From DASVDK01 sp036381125 [NCBI: Thermodesulfobacteriota bacterium] (GTDB lineage Bacteria; DASVDK01): a DNA stretch of 18,142 nucleotides. The notes under the pieces were generated by a model. The model was not told where the DNA came from. It ran no database searches and saw only the letters and a program-made list of their open reading frames with translations. The translations under genes were made by a program, and so were the position numbers. This document shows, piece by piece, positions 1-7,065 of the stretch; the first letter of the stretch is position 1, and each line of letters starts with the position of its first letter. Location of the stretch: NCBI GenBank assembly GCA_036381125.1, contig DASVDK010000358.1:1-18142 (forward strand). The letters are read 5' to 3'.

Positions 1-249
1 ACCAAGATCGGCACCGTCGTCTCGTCGGACCTCCCGCGCCTCGCCCAGCTCGTGCCGGGCGGCGAGGTCCGCTTCGAGGTGGTCGACCTCGCGGACGCCT
101 ACCGCGCCGCGCGCGAGGCGGAGGCGGCGCTCGACGCGGCGCTCGCCCGCGTCGCGCGCGCCGACGGGCCGCCCCCCTGGGCCGCGTCGCACCGCCTTCT
201 CGCCCGCAACCTGATCTCCGGCGCGGTCGCCGCCGGGGAGGAGCCGTAG
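1..249 (+). CDS. C-terminal end of a biotin-dependent carboxyltransferase-family protein (PxpC/KipA-like), partial
   Basis: The first 82 codons are open in frame 1 and enter from outside the window, so only the C-terminus is visible. The stretch K-I-G-T-V-V-S-S-D-L-P-R-L-A-Q-L-V-P-G followed by V-R-F-E resembles the end of the allophanate hydrolase subunit 2/KipA/PxpC fold, whose members typically carry a T-V-I-S-A-D-L-P-R-L-x-Q-L-x-P-G-D-x-V-R-F block near the C-terminus. In the family, PxpC works with PxpA and PxpB in ATP-dependent 5-oxoproline (pyroglutamate) opening, or as part of a urea/allophanate-type enzyme. The tail R-N-L-I-S-G-A-V-A also fits KipA-like ends. It is followed after 4 nt by a DUF1989 gene, a common partner of urea-carboxylase-like genes. 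A pxpA-type gene lies about 16.5 kb downstream. Which family branch it belongs to cannot be decided from this fragment. Confidence 0.72.
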   Translation, partial: TKIGTVVSSDLPRLAQLVPGGEVRFEVVDLADAYRAAREAEAALDAALARVARADGPPPWAASHRLLARNLISGAVAAGEEP

Positions 250-253
250 CGCC

Positions 254-1102
254 GTGCCGTCGCCCGAACCGACCTACCTGCCGACGCGGGGCGGTCCGCT
301 CGACGTCGACCGCGCCTTCTACGATCGGCTGTCGCGCGACATCGCCGGCCGGACGCCGGTCGAGTCGTTCGTCGTCCCGATCCGCTCGGGCCGCGCCTGG
401 CCGCTGCGCGCCGGGCAGATGTGCCGCATCGTCACCATCGAGGCGGCGCAGGTGGCCGACCTCAACGCCTGGAACCTCCACAACCCGCGCGAGCGCTTCT
501 GGGCCGCCCGCACCCGCCAGCTCCAGCGGGCGCACGTCTCGACCTACGACCGCCTCTGGTCCACCCTCCCCTACCTCAGGCCGATGCTGACGATCACGAA
601 GGACTCGCTCGACTGGTACGGCGTCGACGACGACGGCGGCCGCTGCCACGGCCTCCTCGGCAGCCGCTGCGACCCCTACGTGAACCGGCTCCTCACCGGC
701 GAGTCGTTCGACTACCACTGCCACTCGAACCTCACCCGCGCCGTCCTGCCCTGGCGGCTCACCGAGCTCGACGTCCACGACGTGCTCAACGTCTTCCAGG
801 TCGAGGGGCTCACGCGCGACGGCGACCAGTACTTCATCAAGCCGAGCCCGGCGAGGCGGGGGGACGTGTTCGAGTTCTTCGCCGAGATCGACCTGCTCGT
901 GGCGATCTCGACCTGCCCCGGCGGCGACCTCTCCGTGCCGCTCTGGGGGCCCAACGCGGGCGACCCGCTCGCGGTCTGCCGCCCGCTCGGCGTCGAGATC
1001 TACGAGCCCGACCCCACGCTCCTCGCCGGCTGGTCCTCCCCCGCCCCGGCCGACTACCGCGGCAACCACGGGATGCCGATGCCCTTGCTCCCCCCATCGT
1101 AG
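254..1102 (+). CDS. DUF1989 family protein (urea carboxylase-associated type)
   Basis: This 282-residue protein starts at a GTG four bases after the upstream stop, suggesting translational coupling. It shows the DUF1989 pattern: an N-terminal beta-rich part ending in L-R-A-G-Q (about residues 51-55), then C139-D, H155-C156-H157-S-N-L, a D-V-L-N-V-F block (about 176-181), a P-S-P-A-R-R-G-D block (about 197-204) and I-S-T-C221-P. The conserved Cys and His residues are likely metal ligands. Members are often encoded beside urea carboxylase or allophanate hydrolase genes, and some are linked to metabolism of guanidine-type or carboxylated nitrogen compounds, but the reaction is not firmly known. 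Length is somewhat above the roughly 200-residue domain because of N- and C-terminal additions. The next gene is 138 nt away, so the transcription unit probably ends here. The family call is firm; the function is open. Confidence 0.85.
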   Translation: MPSPEPTYLPTRGGPLDVDRAFYDRLSRDIAGRTPVESFVVPIRSGRAWPLRAGQMCRIVTIEAAQVADLNAWNLHNPRERFWAARTRQLQRAHVSTYDRLWSTLPYLRPMLTITKDSLDWYGVDDDGGRCHGLLGSRCDPYVNRLLTGESFDYHCHSNLTRAVLPWRLTELDVHDVLNVFQVEGLTRDGDQYFIKPSPARRGDVFEFFAEIDLLVAISTCPGGDLSVPLWGPNAGDPLAVCRPLGVEIYEPDPTLLAGWSSPAPADYRGNHGMPMPLLPPS

Positions 1103-1161
1103 AGACCGGCTGATCCGATCCACCGGTCACGGCAGCGAGTGGGGCCTTCCGCGGCAGCATA

Positions 1162-1190
1162 GAATTTAGAATTACATTTTATGTTTGACA
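1162..1190 (+). promoter_or_regulatory. AT-rich regulatory element, copy 1 (candidate promoter/GntR operator)
   Basis: A sharply AT-rich run stands out in GC-rich DNA 51 bases before the TRAP binding-protein start. It ends in ATTTTATGTTTGACA, and 22 of 29 positions match a second copy at 9478-9506 ahead of the GntR gene. It contains a perfect TTGACA at 1185-1190, followed after 18 bases by CCTAAT (1209-1214), a reasonable sigma70-type -35/-10 pair. A -10-like TAGAAT (1167-1172) is also inside. The element is a weak inverted repeat. Whether it is a promoter, an operator or both is inference. Confidence 0.6.
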
Positions 1191-1240
1191 CCCTCATCCC
1201 GGCGGTGGCCTAATGGCGCATCAGAGGACGGAGGTGACGG

Positions 1241-2194
1241 ATGAAGACACGTCTCGTCCTGGTCCTTGCCGCGCTGCTCCTCGCCCCGGCGCTGACGCTC
1301 TCCGCAACCCGTATTTCCATCGGGACCGGCTCGAGCGGCGGCGTCTACTTCTTCGTCGGCAACGCGATGACCTCGTTGCTCAACAAGCACATGGCCGGCC
1401 TCAACGCGACACCGGAGCCGGTGACCGGCTCGGCGCATGCGAGCAAGCTCGTCGACTCCGGTGACCTCGCACTCGCGCTCGCCGAGGTGGCGACGGCGTA
1501 CCACGGCTACCGCGGATCCCGGAAGGACTTCCCGAAGCCGCTCGAGAACATTCGCTTCGTCATGGGCGGCATGGCGAGCGGCCAGGCCCCGGTCGTCTGG
1601 GCCGACTCGCCCATCAAGTCCTGGGCGGACATCAAAGGGAAGCGGATCGCCACCAACTCGCCGGCGTCCCTGGCGATGGTCACGCCCCTCCTCGAAATGC
1701 ACGGGATCGAGATGAGCGACGTCGACCACAAGACGCTCAACTACACCGAGCAGGTCAGCGCGATGAAGGACGGCAACCTCGACGTGGCCTTCATGGCACC
1801 CGCGCCTCGCAACGCCAGCGTGATGGATCTCGGCGCCAGACGCGCGATCCGAATCCTCGGGCTCGCGCCCGACACGGCTAAGGAGTACGCCAGGCGCTAT
1901 CCGCACTGGTCGCCGATCACCCTGAAGGCCGGGACGTACGACGGGCAGAAGGCGGACGTCATCATGCCTGCCTACCACACGGCCGTCATCGCGAACAAGG
2001 ACGTCGATGCCGACCTGATCTACGGGATCGTCAAGACGGTGATCGAGCACAACAAGGAGTTCGGCGAGATGCACGAGAGCGGCAAGGAGTTCACCGTCGA
2101 GCGCACGCGAGACTTCCTCCGGCAGGAGATGGTGCCGGCGCCGTTCCACCCAGGGGCCGAGCGCTTCTGGCGCGAGAAGGGAGTCGTCAAATAG
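1241..2194 (+). CDS. TAXI family TRAP transporter solute-binding protein
   Basis: The 317-residue protein begins with a basic, hydrophobic signal peptide (residues 1 to about 22), then R-I-S-I-G-T-G-S-S-G-G-V-Y-F at about 24-37, the hallmark start of TAXI (TRAP-associated extracytoplasmic immunogenic) binding proteins. Later blocks (ligand-site region around V-T-G-S-A-H-A, D-I-K-G-K-R-I-A near 127-134, and a conserved C-terminal helix region) also fit. It would bind a small organic solute, often a carboxylate or amino acid, in the periplasm and deliver it to the fused membrane permease encoded next. Start choice is supported by GGAGGTG (1229-1235) just upstream of ATG 1241. It is the first gene after the AT-rich element and heads a probable operon with the permease and the Grd-like genes. 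The substrate cannot be read from the sequence; given the neighbours, an amine such as betaine, sarcosine or glycine is a guess. Confidence 0.93.
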   Translation: MKTRLVLVLAALLLAPALTLSATRISIGTGSSGGVYFFVGNAMTSLLNKHMAGLNATPEPVTGSAHASKLVDSGDLALALAEVATAYHGYRGSRKDFPKPLENIRFVMGGMASGQAPVVWADSPIKSWADIKGKRIATNSPASLAMVTPLLEMHGIEMSDVDHKTLNYTEQVSAMKDGNLDVAFMAPAPRNASVMDLGARRAIRILGLAPDTAKEYARRYPHWSPITLKAGTYDGQKADVIMPAYHTAVIANKDVDADLIYGIVKTVIEHNKEFGEMHESGKEFTVERTRDFLRQEMVPAPFHPGAERFWREKGVVK

Positions 2195-2319
2195 CCGCTT
2201 CCGGTGCCGGCGGGACGGCGCCGCGGCCGCGCCTCGTCACGGCCATCGCGGCCGCCTGGTCCATCTTCCACCTCTGGATCGGCTTCTTCGGGGCGCTCCC
2301 CGCCTTCCAGCAGCGCGGG

Positions 2320-4083
2320 GTGCACCTGGCCTTCGGCCTCGCCCTCGTCTTCCTGTCGCTGCCGGTCGGCACGAAGAGATCGTGGACGCGCGCGCTCGAC
2401 CTGACCCTGGCGGCCGCCGGCATCCTCACCGCCGGGTACGTCGCCTGGGACGCCGACGGCATTCTCCTCCGCTCGGGCAGCTACGAGTCGTTCGAGCTCT
2501 GGTTCGCCGGCGCCCTCGTCCTGCTCGTCCTCGAGGGGACCCGGCGGACCATCGGCTGGCCCTTGCCCACCTTCGCCGTGCTCGCCATGGCGTACGCCGC
2601 ACTCGGCCACTACCTGCCCTGGGAGCTGGTCGCGCATCCCGGATACAACGTGCGGCGGATCCTCTCGACGCTCTACCTCACCTACGACGGCATCTTCGGC
2701 CTGATCCTCGGCGTCTCGGCGTCGTTCATCTTCCTCTTCGTCCTGTTCGGGGCGTTCTTCCGCGAGTCGGGCGGCGGGCAGTTCTTCCTCGACCTCGCGC
2801 GGTCGCTCCTCGGCGGGGTGCGGGGAGGGGCGGCCAAGGCCGCCATCGTCGGCTCGAGCCTCTTCGGGATGATCTCCGGCAGCACCGTCGCGAACGTCGG
2901 GACCGTCGGCACGCTGACGATCCCGCTCATGAGGCGGACCGGCTTCTCGCCGGGCTTCGCCGCCGGCGTCGAGTCGGCCGCGTCGGTGGCGGGCCAGCTG
3001 ATGCCGCCCGTCATGGGCGCGGCCGCCTTCATCATGGCCGAGGTGCTCAACGTCCCCTACGTCGAGGTCGCGGCGGCCGCCGCCATCCCCGCCGTTCTCT
3101 ACTACCTCGCCCTGTTCGCGATGGTGGACCTGCACGCGGCGAAACTCGGCATGCGCGGGCTGCCGGAGTCCGAGCGGCCGGCGCTCCCCTCCGTAGTCCG
3201 GGCCGGGTGGTTCGCCGTGATCCCGGTGGCCGTCCTCGTGTACCTGATGGGGGTGCTGGACTACTCGCCGCGGCTCGCGTCGGCATGGGCCATCGCCGCG
3301 GTGGTGGGCATCGCGGTCCTTCGAGGACAGCCGACGTTCGGGCCGTCCAGGCTCCCGACGGTCCTGGCCGGCGGGGCGCTGGCGGCGCTCGAGGTCGTCA
3401 TGGCCTCCGCGTGCGTCGGCATCATCATCGGCATGGTGATGTTGACGGGCATCGGACTCAAGCTCTCGAGTCTCCTCGTGGACGTCTCCGCCGGCAGCCT
3501 CCCGCTCCTCCTCGTGATGACCATGATCGCGTCCCTGATCCTCGGCACGGCGCTGCCGACGACGGCCACGTACGTGATCCTCGCCGTCCTGGTTGCGCCG
3601 GCGGTCACACAGATGGGCGTGCCGCCGATGGCCGCGCACCTCTTCGTCTTCTACTTCGGCGTGATTGCCGACATCACGCCGCCGACGGCGCTCTGCGTCT
3701 TCGTCGCCTCGAACATCGCCGGAGCCCCGTTCCAGCGGACCTGTTGGCTCGCCTGCCGACTCGCCCTGGCCGGGTTCCTCCTGCCGTTCTTCTTCGTCTA
3801 CGGGCCGCACCTGGTCCTCATCGGCGACCTGCCGGGCATCGCCCTCGCCACCGTCACGGCGGCGCTCGGCGTCCTGGCGCTCGCCGCAGCCATCGAGGGA
3901 TACGCGCTGCGTCCCGCCACCATCCCCGAGCGACTCCTCCTCATGTTCGGGACGCTGCTCCTGATCGCTCCCGGATGGAAGTCCGGGCTCGCGGGCGCGG
4001 CATGCCTCGCCGTCGTGCTCGCCAGACAGGTCGTCGCACGGTCGCGTACGGCCTGGCCGGCCCCCGCGGTCGGCGACTCCTGA
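2320..4083 (+). CDS. TRAP transporter fused permease (4TM + 12TM), TAXI-associated; true start probably upstream near 2191
   Basis: At least 587 residues of mostly hydrophobic membrane segments match the fused small/large TRAP permease family: R-G-V-H-L-A-F-G at the beginning, G-M-I-S-G-S-T-V-A-N-V-G-T-V-G-T in the DctM-like part, G-Q-L-M-P-P-V-M-G-A-A-A-F, G-T-A-L-P-T-T-A-T-Y and D-I-T-P-P-T-A-L. It forms the inner-membrane channel driven by an ion gradient, taking solute from the TAXI protein encoded just before it. The first canonical start is GTG 2320, but the same frame is open upstream and encodes W-S-I-F-H-L-W-I-G-F-F-G-A-L-P, the conserved first membrane helix of this family, from about 2254. 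Upstream of 2320 there is no ATG, GTG or TTG in this frame. AAGGGAG (2177-2183) sits 7 bases before an in-frame ATA at 2191 that overlaps the TAG stop of the binding protein, so a rare non-AUG start is plausible. Confidence 0.92.
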   Translation: MHLAFGLALVFLSLPVGTKRSWTRALDLTLAAAGILTAGYVAWDADGILLRSGSYESFELWFAGALVLLVLEGTRRTIGWPLPTFAVLAMAYAALGHYLPWELVAHPGYNVRRILSTLYLTYDGIFGLILGVSASFIFLFVLFGAFFRESGGGQFFLDLARSLLGGVRGGAAKAAIVGSSLFGMISGSTVANVGTVGTLTIPLMRRTGFSPGFAAGVESAASVAGQLMPPVMGAAAFIMAEVLNVPYVEVAAAAAIPAVLYYLALFAMVDLHAAKLGMRGLPESERPALPSVVRAGWFAVIPVAVLVYLMGVLDYSPRLASAWAIAAVVGIAVLRGQPTFGPSRLPTVLAGGALAALEVVMASACVGIIIGMVMLTGIGLKLSSLLVDVSAGSLPLLLVMTMIASLILGTALPTTATYVILAVLVAPAVTQMGVPPMAAHLFVFYFGVIADITPPTALCVFVASNIAGAPFQRTCWLACRLALAGFLLPFFFVYGPHLVLIGDLPGIALATVTAALGVLALAAAIEGYALRPATIPERLLLMFGTLLLIAPGWKSGLAGAACLAVVLARQVVARSRTAWPAPAVGDS

Positions 4084-4098
4084 ACGTTCGACTTCGTC

Positions 4099-4124
4099 GC
4101 GCCGCGGCCTCGCGACCGCGGCGC
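4099..4124. other. Strong GC hairpin between the TRAP permease and grdE-like genes
   Basis: GCGCCGCGG (4099-4107) and CCGCGGCGC (4116-4124) form a perfect 9-bp inverted repeat with an 8-base loop in the 58-base gap between genes. No T-tract follows, so it is not a classical intrinsic terminator. It could be an mRNA-stabilising or partial-termination structure that sets different levels of transporter and reductase genes. The function is inference. Confidence 0.5.
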
Positions 4125-4141
4125 CTCCAGGGGTACATCGT

Positions 4142-5425
4142 ATGCAGCTCGAGCTCCTCGGCTTCACGGTCCGCGACGTCCGGTTCGGCGCCCGCACGGA
4201 TCTCGCCGGCGGCGTGCTCACGGTCGACAAGGACGCCCTCGCGAGCCATCTCCTCGAGGACCCCGACCTCGCGGAGGTGCGGCTCGCGATCGCGCGCCCG
4301 GGCGACTCCACCCGCATCATCCACATCCTCGACGCCGTCGAGCCGCGCCTCAAGGTCAAGGGCGGGGGCGACTTCCCCGGCTTCCTGTCGACTCCGACGC
4401 CGGTCGGCGCCGGCGTGACGCACCGACTCGAGGGCGTCACCGTGCTGGTGACCGGCACGCTCTCCGGCGCCGCCGACAGCCAGGGACTCAAGGAGAGCAT
4501 CGTGGACATGTCCGGGCCAGCCGCCCGGTACAACCCGGTCTCCGGGAACGTCAACCTCGTGATCGAGGTCGCCGCGCGGCCCGGCGCCTCGCCCGTCGAG
4601 AGCGCCGCCGCGAGCCGCAAGGCCGCGCTGAAGGCCGCGGTCTACCTCGCCTCGCCGACGCGCGGGCTCACGCCGGATCGCCGGGAGTCCCTGGCGCTCC
4701 CGCCGGTGGACGGCGCACTGCCACGCATCGGGTACGTCATGCCCGCCATGAGCGAGGGCGAGCTCCACACGACCTTCTTCTACGGCCGGAGCGTGCAGAG
4801 CCTTCCGGCGCTGGTGCACCCGAACGAGATCCTCGACGGGGCGCTCGTGAGCGCGGACTACTGGATCGCCTGCCACAGGAGCCCTACCTACCTTTATCAG
4901 AACGAGCCGGTCATCCGCTCCCTCATCGCCAGGCACGGCCGCGACCTCGAGTTCGCAGGAGTCCTCCTCTGCCGCTGCCTCATCACCTCGCAGGACGAGA
5001 AGATGCGCCAGGCGAGCCAGACCGCCAAGGTCGCGCGCATGCTCGGTATCCGCGGCGCCGTCGTCACGATGTCCAACGGCGGGCACGCCTACCTCGATCA
5101 GATGCTCATCTGCAGGGAGCTCGAGCAGGCCGGCGTCGCCACCGTCCTCGGCGTGGACGAGTACTCGGATGCCGACGGGAGCGACTTCCCGCTCGTGACG
5201 ACCGTCCCCGAGGCGACCGCCGTCGTGAGCATGGGCAACCAGGAGCAGATCGTCGACTGCCCGGCGGTGGACACCGTTCTCGGGGGCACCGCGTTCCTCG
5301 CCGGCAACAGCTACGAGAAGGCGTTCGGTCAGGCGCCAGGGTCCGCGCTGTCGGTCGCGCTGCGACAGATCTACTGCTCCACGAACCAGCTCGGCTGGTC
5401 CACCCTCCGGGGTCGGGCATACTAG
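4142..5425 (+). CDS. grdE: Glycine/sarcosine/betaine reductase component B alpha/beta subunit-like protein (GrdE-like)
   Basis: The 427-residue protein matches the GrdE/GrdG/GrdI proprotein family along its length: an N-terminal M-x-L-E-L plus V-R-D-V-R-F-G block, R-P-G-D-S-T-R-I-I and E-P-R-L-K-V, G-G-G-D-F-P-G-F, D-M-S-G-P-A-A-R-Y-N-P, E-L-H-T-T-F-F-Y-G, I-L-D-G-A-L-V-S and Y-L-Y-Q-N-E-P-V-I-R. In characterised clostridial enzymes this protein is cleaved autocatalytically, creating a pyruvoyl group from a Cys that binds the amine substrate as a Schiff base. In my recollection of clostridial GrdE the matching segment reads G-N-C-V-S-A-C; here it is A-D239-Y-W-I-A-C244, so the first Cys and its Asn are absent and only C244 remains. 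Maturation may therefore differ. An AGGGG (4129-4133) eight bases before the ATG supports the start. The gene runs into grdB after an 11-base gap with AGGGGG overlapping its stop codon. Substrate is unassigned. Confidence 0.88.
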   Translation: MQLELLGFTVRDVRFGARTDLAGGVLTVDKDALASHLLEDPDLAEVRLAIARPGDSTRIIHILDAVEPRLKVKGGGDFPGFLSTPTPVGAGVTHRLEGVTVLVTGTLSGAADSQGLKESIVDMSGPAARYNPVSGNVNLVIEVAARPGASPVESAAASRKAALKAAVYLASPTRGLTPDRRESLALPPVDGALPRIGYVMPAMSEGELHTTFFYGRSVQSLPALVHPNEILDGALVSADYWIACHRSPTYLYQNEPVIRSLIARHGRDLEFAGVLLCRCLITSQDEKMRQASQTAKVARMLGIRGAVVTMSNGGHAYLDQMLICRELEQAGVATVLGVDEYSDADGSDFPLVTTVPEATAVVSMGNQEQIVDCPAVDTVLGGTAFLAGNSYEKAFGQAPGSALSVALRQIYCSTNQLGWSTLRGRAY

Positions 5426-5436
5426 GGGGCTCGCGC

Positions 5437-6750
5437 ATGTCGACGTTCCGCATCGTCCACTACCTGAACCAGTTCTTCGGCGGTCTCGGTGGGGAGGAGA
5501 AGGCGGATGCCGCCCCGACGCTCCGCGCGGGCCCCATCGGCCCCGGCGTCCTCCTGCACGACCTCTGCCGCGGGCAGGCGGAGGTCGCGGCCACCGTGAC
5601 GTGCGGCGACAACCGGATGGCCGAGCATCCGGCCGAGACGCTCCGCGCGGTGCTCGATCTCGTCCGTGAGGCGAAGCCCGACCTGCTGGTTGCCGGTCCG
5701 GCGTTCGGCTCGGGCCGCTACGGGCTCGCCTGCGCCGCCGTCTGCTCGGCCGCGCGCCAGGAGCTCGGCGTGCCGGCCGTCACGGCGATGTCGCCGGACA
5801 ACCCCGGCGCCGAGTCGCGTGGGGCGCACGTCATCGTCGCGATCAGCGGCCCCACGGCCTCCACGATGAAGGCCGACCTCGAGCGACTCGCCAGGCTCGC
5901 CGTGAAGATCGGCCGGCGCGAACCGCTCGGCGCGGCGGACGACGAGGGGTACCTCCCGAGTGGGCGTCGAGTCAACGAGTTCGGGACGAAGACCGGCGCC
6001 GAACGAATGGTCGAGATGCTGCTCCGGAAGGTGCGGGGAGAGCCGTTCGCGAGCGAGGTGGTCGTGCCGGCGTTCGAGCCGGTCCCGCCCGCGCCGCCCG
6101 TCCGGGACCTGAGCACGGCGACCCTGGCCGTCGTCACGACCTCCGGCCTGGTCGGCGCCGGCAACCCCGGGGGTGTGGAGTCCTGGCGGGCCACGAAGTG
6201 GGAGAAGTACGACATCTCCGGTCTCTCCGAGCTGTCGCCGGACGCGTTCACCTGCGTGCACGGCGGCTACGACACGCGCCACATTCGCGCGAATCCGAAC
6301 CGCGCCGTGCCTCTCGACGCCCTCCGTGCCTCGGAGCGAGAGGGCCGGATCGGCCGGCTGCACGACGTGCTCTACACGACGGTCGGCAACGTGATGCCGG
6401 TGCTGCGGGCGAGCCAGTTCGGGCGGGAGATCGCCGCGGAGCTCCGGAGCGCCGGCGTGGAGGCTGCCATCTTCACGGCGACCTGAGGGACCTGCAATCG
6501 TTGCGGGTCAACGATGGCGAAGGAGATCGAGCGAGTCGGAATCCCCGTGGCCTTCTGCACCGCGATCCCGGCGGTCCCCCTGTCCGTCGGCGTCTCGCGA
6601 ATCTTCCAGGGAAAGGCCGTGACCTGCCTGCTCGGCGACGCGTCGCTGCCGGCCGAGGCGGAGCGGTCGCTCCGCGCCCGGCTCACCGCCGGGGCGCTCG
6701 CGACGCTCACTCGCGAGGTGAACGAGCCGACCCTGTTCAGGGCGGATTGA
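5437..6750 (+). CDS. grdB: Glycine/sarcosine/betaine reductase component B selenoprotein (GrdB-like), UGA 6484-6486 read as selenocysteine
   Basis: The frame from ATG 5437 stops at TGA 6484, yet the same frame continues with full family similarity to 6750. Read through, it gives 437 residues, the size of clostridial GrdB. N-terminal blocks H-Y-L-N-Q-F-F-G-G-L-G-G-E-E, V-T-C-G-D-N and A-G-P-A-F-G-S-G-R-Y-G fit the family, as do N-P-G-A-E, G-N-P-G-G-V-E-S and T-V-G-N. The TGA falls at residue 350 in F-T-A-T-U-G-T-C-N-R-C-G-S-T-M, corresponding to the known U-x-x-C-x-x-C selenocysteine site; C353 and C356 follow. The C-terminal part I-E-R-V-G-I-P-V-A-F continues to the end region. Together with GrdE the protein forms component B, which binds the substrate amine and transfers its carboxymethyl group to the selenium of GrdA. 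AGGGGG (5424-5429) precedes the start. Sec insertion requires selA, selB, selC and selD elsewhere. An annotation ending at 6486 would be wrong. Confidence 0.93.
6487..6511 (+). promoter_or_regulatory. SECIS-like hairpin directly after the grdB UGA
   Basis: GACCTGCAA (6489-6497) pairs with TTGCGGGTC (6501-6509) in nine base pairs, one of them T-G, leaving loop TCG; opening the two A-T pairs enlarges the loop to AATCGTT with a G and a GU step. It begins three bases after the TGA, and the loop lies about 14 bases downstream, near where bacterial SECIS loops recruit SelB. The helix lies inside the coding sequence for T-C-N-R-C-G. The assignment is structural inference. Confidence 0.6.
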
Positions 6751-6763
6751 CGGAAGAGTCGAG

Positions 6764-7050
6764 GTGGGGAGCGTGGGCGAGCCGGTGATCGCGGCCGTCT
6801 CGCAGGTCCTCGCGCGCGCGCCGGGTCTGGTTCGCTACGGCTCTAGGACGAGCAGGGACCTCGCACGCCAGCCGGGGCTCTCCGAAACGCTGGAGAGGCA
6901 CCTTCTGCGATCGCGCGAGCCTGGTCCACCTCGACGAGAGCACGCTCGCCCGGGGCGCGGCTCGCCTGAGCGCGCGCGGCCTCGTCCGGCGCGAGGCGCT
7001 CGAGCGGCTCGGCGCCGATCGTCCGGAGACGATCGAGCGAGTCGCCGAAA
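6764..7050 (+). pseudogene. Decayed grdC-like gene (component C beta subunit), deleted and frameshifted
   Basis: From GTG 6764 (or GTG 6773) about 48 codons resemble the start of glycine/betaine reductase component C subunit GrdC: E-P-V-I-A-A-V-S-Q-V-L-A-R-A-P-G-L-V-R-Y-G-S, then a R-D-L-A-R-Q-P-G-L block and L-E-R-H-L. After about 6900 the similarity moves to frame 3 and encodes A-S-L-V-H-L-D-E-S-T-L-A-R-G, G-L-V-R-R-E-A-L-E-R-L and R-P-E-T-I-E-R-V-A, resembling a later segment of GrdC (about residues 95-145 in the family, by memory). The remaining several hundred residues are missing; grdA begins right after. Intact GrdC is about 500 residues and, with GrdD, converts Se-carboxymethyl-GrdA to acetyl phosphate. 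The alternative is an unrelated short protein, but the two shifted blocks make a pseudogene more likely. Confidence 0.65.
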
Positions 7051-7065
7051 GAGGAGGAGCACGGG

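Noticed and set aside
4099-4124. Rho-independent terminator
   Set aside because: The hairpin is strong but no T-tract follows it, so it is listed as a hairpin of unknown role.
2020-4620. An 866-codon open frame on the minus strand
   Set aside because: It is antisense to the TRAP permease and grdE-like gene, is dominated by R, E, G and D in a low-complexity pattern, and has no domain motif; it is a GC-rich shadow frame.
6514-6750. A separate 78-residue protein starting at ATG 6514
   Set aside because: It is the C-terminal part of the GrdB-like selenoprotein after the recoded UGA; the ATG is the internal Met of S-T-M.
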